DNA of 64,000 nt. Source: JAOUEA01 sp963790335. Its GTDB lineage: Bacteria; Actinomycetota; UBA4738; HRBIN12. Below the pieces are notes generated by a model that was not told where the DNA came from, did not search any database, and saw only the letters and a list, made by a program, of their open reading frames with translations. Positions 60,662 through 64,000 of this stretch are shown one piece after another. The position numbers and the translations under genes were made by a program. Location: the NCBI GenBank assembly GCA_963790335.1, contig CAWBOB010000007.1, forward strand, positions 62,001 through 126,000, given 5' to 3'. Position 1 is the stretch's first letter. Each line of letters opens with the position of its first letter.

Positions 60662-62866
60662 CTACGAACGGAAGAGCCAGTCGATCGAGCGCTCGAATCG
60701 GCGGCGCAGCTCGCCGAGCAGCTCCGGGTGCCGATCGAGGGCAGGATCGCGCTCGATCAGTGCGAACGCTCGCGTTCGAGCCCGCGCGACCAGGGGCATG
60801 TCGTCGGCCAGGCGCGCGAGCCGAAGGTCGGGCATGCCCGACTGTTTGGTGTCGAACAAGGTTCCTTCCCCCCGCAGGCGAAGGTCCTCGTCGGCGAGCT
60901 CGAACCCGTCGGTGGTGCGGACCATGGCGTCGATGCGCGCCCGTGCGTCGACGTTGTCAGCATCGGACTCGTCGAACAGCACGCAGGTGCTGGGGTGCTC
61001 GCCACGACCGATGCGTCCGCGGAGCTGATGCAGCTGCGCGAGCCCGAACCGCTCTGCGTTCTCCACGAGCATCACCGTGGCGTTCGGAACGTCGACACCC
61101 ACCTCGATGACGGTGGTCGAGATCAGCAGGTCGGCCTCACCGGAGCGGAACCGCTGCATGATCGTCTCCTTGTCCTTCGGACGCATGCGCCCGTGCAGGA
61201 GCTCGAGGCGGAGATCGGGGAAGACCTCGGTGGCGAGCCGCTCGGCCTCGGTCTCGGCGGCCTTGGACTGCGTTCGGTTGCCCTCGTCGATGGCGGCACA
61301 GACGACGAAGGCCTGGCGGCCCGCTCCGACCTCGGCGCGCACGAGCTCGTACGCGGCTTCGCGCTCGGCCGGCACCCGCGCCGCCACGGTCTCGATCGGC
61401 CGGCGGCCGGCCGGGAGCTCGTCGAGCACGACCACATCGAGGTCTCCGTAGTAGGTGAGCGCGAGGGTCCGCGGGATCGGCGTGGCCGTCATGATCAGCA
61501 CGTCGGCCTCACCGCCCTTGCGCTTCAGCTCGGTGCGCTGATGCAGACCGAAGCGGTGCTGCTCGTCGACGACCGCGAGACTGAGATCCGCGAACGTCAC
61601 GGCGTCCTGCACGAGGGCGTGGGTGCCGATCACGAGGTCGACGGCGCCCTCGGCGACCCCGTCGATCACGCGCTGGCGGTCCTTGCCGGTCACGGCCCCC
61701 GTGAGCAAGGCGTAGGTCACGGGGGGTCGCCGGCCGGCGGGAGCGTCGGCCTCATCGAGGGCATCGAGCAGCGACGGCTGCCGGTCGCCGTGATCTCCGG
61801 CGACCGAGGCGACCTCGAGGTAGGGCGCGCCTCCCATCGGGTCGAGCAGCGCCTGCACCGACCGGAAGTGCTGCCCGGCCAGCACCTCGGTGGGCGCCAT
61901 GATCGCTGCCTGATGGCCGGAGTCGATCGCGATCAGGGCAGCGTGCACCGCGACGAGCGTCTTGCCGGACCCCACGTCGCCCTGCAACAGCACGTTCATC
62001 GGACGTGAGCGCGCCATCGCGGCCTCGACCTCGCCCATGGCCCGGCGCTGCGCCTCGGTGGGCTCGAACGGCACCGTCGCGAGCAGCGCCCGCGCGTTCG
62101 GTCCGGGTCCATCGTGCGCCACGCCGGCGCTCTCGGCTTCCACCCGGTGCTTGCGGAACGCCACCCCGAGCTCGAGCGTGAACAGCTCGTCGAACTTCAG
62201 CCGTTCCCGGGCGCGGGCGAGCGCCCGGCCGTCGGCGGGGAAATGGATGTCGCGCGCCGCCCGGTCGTAGGACCCGAGCCCCTCGACCTCGACGATCTCG
62301 GACGGCAGCGGATCCTCGAGCGGGCCGAGGCGCTCGAAGGCTCGATAGAGGAGCTCCCTGATCGTGCGCGTCGTGATGCCGTCGGTGGCCGGGTGCACGG
62401 GGGTGATGCGTCCCGTGTGCACGAGGTCGGCCTCGTCGCCGCGCAGGAACTCGACCTCTTGCTTCGCCAGTTGCAGCTTGCCCTTGTACAGCGTCGTGAC
62501 GCCCGAGACCGCGAGCTCCGCGCCTTCCCGATACATCGTCGCGGTCCAGGGCTGGTTGAAGAACATCAGGTCGAGGAAGCCGGTCCCGTCGCCGACCTTC
62601 ACCGTCACGATCGTCTGCCGCCGGTTGCGCGCGGCACGCTTGACCACCGACCGCACGCGCACGATCACCGTCACGTAGGCGCCGATCTTCACCTCGCCGA
62701 TCGTCTCGACGCGCGACCGGTCGATGTAGCGGCGCGGATAGTGGTGCACGAGATCGCCGACGGTACGGATCTCGAACGCGCTCTCGGCGAGCACCTCGTG
62801 GGCTGGAGCGCCCTTGGTGCGGAAGCCGGAACGCCGCCGCGCGAGCGTTGGGTCGATGTCGAGCAC
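60662..62866 (-). CDS. recG: ATP-dependent DNA helicase RecG
   Basis: 734 residues. N-terminal wedge/OB domain (VTVIVRVRSVVKRAARNRRQ), helicase core with Walker A LLQGDVGSGKTLVAVHAAL, DEQH box AVVDEQHRFGLHQRTELK, TATPIPRTLALTYYGDLDVV, and motif VI QLHQLRGRIGRGEHPSTCVL. Remodels stalled replication forks. GTG start; 71 bases from rsmD, divergent from tlpA. No frame break noted. Confidence 0.95.
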   Translation of the reverse strand: MLDIDPTLARRRSGFRTKGAPAHEVLAESAFEIRTVGDLVHHYPRRYIDRSRVETIGEVKIGAYVTVIVRVRSVVKRAARNRRQTIVTVKVGDGTGFLDLMFFNQPWTATMYREGAELAVSGVTTLYKGKLQLAKQEVEFLRGDEADLVHTGRITPVHPATDGITTRTIRELLYRAFERLGPLEDPLPSEIVEVEGLGSYDRAARDIHFPADGRALARARERLKFDELFTLELGVAFRKHRVEAESAGVAHDGPGPNARALLATVPFEPTEAQRRAMGEVEAAMARSRPMNVLLQGDVGSGKTLVAVHAALIAIDSGHQAAIMAPTEVLAGQHFRSVQALLDPMGGAPYLEVASVAGDHGDRQPSLLDALDEADAPAGRRPPVTYALLTGAVTGKDRQRVIDGVAEGAVDLVIGTHALVQDAVTFADLSLAVVDEQHRFGLHQRTELKRKGGEADVLIMTATPIPRTLALTYYGDLDVVVLDELPAGRRPIETVAARVPAEREAAYELVRAEVGAGRQAFVVCAAIDEGNRTQSKAAETEAERLATEVFPDLRLELLHGRMRPKDKETIMQRFRSGEADLLISTTVIEVGVDVPNATVMLVENAERFGLAQLHQLRGRIGRGEHPSTCVLFDESDADNVDARARIDAMVRTTDGFELADEDLRLRGEGTLFDTKQSGMPDLRLARLADDMPLVARARTRAFALIERDPALDRHPELLGELRRRFERSIDWLFRS

Positions 62867-63007
62867 CGGCGACCCCAGCGTGAGGGGGGACGCGATGGGC
62901 TCACCCGCATGCGCCTCGGTTCGCTCGAGCGCTCACGCTCCGGTTGTATCACGCGGCGGGCACCCTCCCGGCTGCCGCGCCTCGGCGGGCCGACGTCGCG
63001 CCGCGCC

Positions 63008-63013
63008 TACCAT
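63008..63013 (+). promoter_or_regulatory. -10 box of the TlpA-like gene
   Basis: TACCAT followed by six bases and ATG 63020, consistent with a leaderless message. Confidence 0.45.
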
Positions 63014-63019
63014 GGACCC

Positions 63020-63580
63020 ATGCCCCGCAGGGTCGTCATCGTGATCTCGGTCGTCGTCGCCGCGATCGTCGCGTTCGCCATCGTCGCGCGCGACGACGGC
63101 TCGCCCGGCAGCGCCGACGTGTCGGCGTCCCCCGCCCTCCTCGCGGTCGACGGTGTCACGGGCCTGCCCGAGACGGTCGCCGAGCTCCCCGTCGTCGACG
63201 CGCCGGGCTTCCGCTCCCTGATGGCGGAGCTCCGCGGCACCCCGGTGGTCGTGAACCTCTGGGCCGCGTGGTGCGAGCCCTGCGAGGTGGAGATGCCGAG
63301 GCTGACCGAGGCGGCGCTCGCCCACCCCGGCGTGCAGTTCATCGGCATCGACACGCTCGATTCGCGGGAGAGCGCCGAGGCCTTCATCGAGGAGTACTCG
63401 GTTCCGTTCCCATCGCTGTTCGATCCCCAGGGAACGGTCCGCACCGAGCTCGACAGCATCGGTCTGCCGGTCACGGCCTTCTTCGACGCCGGGGGGAACC
63501 AGGTCGCGAAGGTCGACGGCGAGCTCTCCCAGGGTGAGCTCGACCGACGTCTCGCGGAGATCGACGCGATCGAGGGGTGA
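63020..63580 (+). CDS. TlpA/ResA-like membrane-anchored thioredoxin-fold protein
   Basis: 186 residues. An uncleaved N-terminal helix (RRVVIVISVVVAAIVAFAIV) anchors the protein; the thioredoxin-like domain outside has VVNLWAAWCEPCEVEMPRLT with the CxxC pair, FIGIDTLDSRESAEAF and GLPVTAFFDAGGNQVAKVDG. Such proteins reduce disulfides or support cytochrome c assembly. Exact partner unknown. Confidence 0.88.
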   Translation: MPRRVVIVISVVVAAIVAFAIVARDDGSPGSADVSASPALLAVDGVTGLPETVAELPVVDAPGFRSLMAELRGTPVVVNLWAAWCEPCEVEMPRLTEAALAHPGVQFIGIDTLDSRESAEAFIEEYSVPFPSLFDPQGTVRTELDSIGLPVTAFFDAGGNQVAKVDGELSQGELDRRLAEIDAIEG

Positions 63581-63589
63581 AGCCTTTGG

Positions 63590-63595
63590 TAGCCT
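63590..63595 (+). promoter_or_regulatory. -10 box of rpmB
   Basis: TAGCCT, nine bases before the rpmB ATG; a very short leader is implied. Confidence 0.4.
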
Positions 63596-63604
63596 GCTCG
63601 GTCT

Positions 63605-63805
63605 ATGGCTGCCGTCTGCGATATCTGTGGCAAGAAGCCGTTCTTCGGCAAGGCCGTGACCTTCTCGCACAAGCGGAACAACCGTCGCTGGGATCCCAAC
63701 GTGCAGCGGGTGCGGGCGCTCGTCGACGGCACCCCGCGTCGGGTGTACGCCTGCACCTCGTGCATCAAGGGCGGCAAGGTCACGCGCATCCCTCGCTCGG
63801 CCTGA
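63605..63805 (+). CDS. rpmB: 50S ribosomal protein L28
   Basis: 66 residues: MAAVCDICGKKPFFGKAVTF start, HKRNNRRWDPNVQRVRALVD core, and a second cysteine pair in ACTSCIKGGKV. The two CxxC pairs mark the zinc-binding form of L28; zinc-free L28 paralogues are usually induced by zinc limitation. Confidence 0.97.
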   Translation: MAAVCDICGKKPFFGKAVTFSHKRNNRRWDPNVQRVRALVDGTPRRVYACTSCIKGGKVTRIPRSA

Positions 63806-63842
63806 CCCGACTGGGTCGCACCGGTTCCTGAACGGCGTTCGG

Positions 63843-63848
63843 TAGACT
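63843..63848 (+). promoter_or_regulatory. -10 box of the right-edge gene
   Basis: TAGACT, giving a leader of about 60 bases before GTG 63915, which has GAGGAGG four bases upstream. Confidence 0.4.
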
Positions 63849-63914
63849 TCACGGCCTGCGCACCGTCGCCACGCTCGACGTCTGCGCGTCAAACGATGCC
63901 GGCGAGGAGGCCCC

Positions 63915-64000
63915 GTGGCAGAGGTTCTGGTCGACCCCACCCCAGAGGATCTCAGGAAGTTCACCGAGGAGATGCCCGAGACGCGCATCTCCGAGTTCGG
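63915..64000 (+). CDS. N-terminal 28 codons of a gene cut by the window edge
   Basis: GTG start after GAGGAGG (63904-63910); the visible residues include PTPEDLRKFTEEMPETRISE and then FG. The pattern MPxTRxSEFGN is reminiscent of the start of ATP-dependent phosphoenolpyruvate carboxykinase in some actinobacteria, but too little is visible to assign it. Confidence 0.4.
   Translation, partial: MAEVLVDPTPEDLRKFTEEMPETRISEF

Noticed and set aside
1..64000. CRISPR arrays, insertion sequences, rRNA operons or biosynthetic gene clusters
   Set aside because: No regularly spaced repeats, transposases, rRNA sequence or multi-domain synthases were seen.

Overview
The window looks like a chromosome segment from a high-GC actinobacterium (phylum Actinomycetota), probably outside the well-studied Streptomyces/Mycobacterium groups. 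Reasons: very high GC at third codon positions, many GTG starts, actinobacterial gene neighbourhoods (rnc-rpmF-DUF177-SepIVA-like; DUF2469-rnhB-lepB-rplS-trmD), a WhiG/FliA-type sigma factor, a TIGR03086-type DinB/mycothiol-isomerase-like protein, and many genes whose start codon lies only 6-9 bases after a TANNNT -10 box, as in leaderless actinobacterial transcripts. An acidimicrobial affiliation is a guess.

Most of the window is the conserved translation/RNA/cell-envelope gene set, mainly on the minus strand: pnp-rpsO-ribF (1-2939); truB-nrnA-rbfA-DUF503-infB-ylxR-nusA-rimP-proS (9870-18359); ispG (22378-23475); rseP-dxr-cdsA-frr-pyrH-tsf-rpsB (26142-33141); whiG-xerC-dprA-comM (36590-41214); yraN-DUF2469-rnhB-lepB-rplS-trmD-rimM-khpA-rpsP-ffh (43165-49822); ftsY-smc-acyP (51001-55858); mutM-rnc-rpmF-DUF177-sepIVA-coaD-rsmD-recG (56519-62866); tlpA and rpmB (63020-63805); and the first codons of another gene at the right edge.

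Lineage-specific genes sit between these blocks. The most striking is 3029-9848, between ribF and truB: an orphan glycine-betaine-type binding lipoprotein, an operon of PAP2-like/kinase fusion A, a six-cysteine lipoprotein and an intact PAP2 phosphatase, then an LPG-synthase-TM/UPF0104 flippase-like gene on the other strand and a divergent second PAP2-like/kinase fusion B. Both fusions have lost the PAP2 catalytic residues in the same way but keep kinase catalytic residues, suggesting a membrane lipid- or carrier-handling kinase system. A second insert (18423-22313) holds trpE-trpG behind a leaderless 22-codon leader peptide and an attenuator, then a TIGR03086 protein and a secreted protein of unknown function. 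Others are an MtrB/ResE-like sensor kinase with its OmpR-type regulator and YjbQ, a membrane-protein/beta-propeller/M23-like group, a PLP decarboxylase, a soluble histidine kinase with a convergent single-domain receiver, and nicotinamidase.

Caution: more than 20 single-base frame breaks occur in conserved, mostly essential genes (truB, nusA, rimP, proS, xerC, dprA, trmD, rimM, ffh, smc, pncA and others), some inside G homopolymers. These are best explained as uncorrected sequencing indels, not pseudogenes; affected genes are given at their inferred full extent. I found no rRNA, tRNA, CRISPR array, insertion sequence or prophage.
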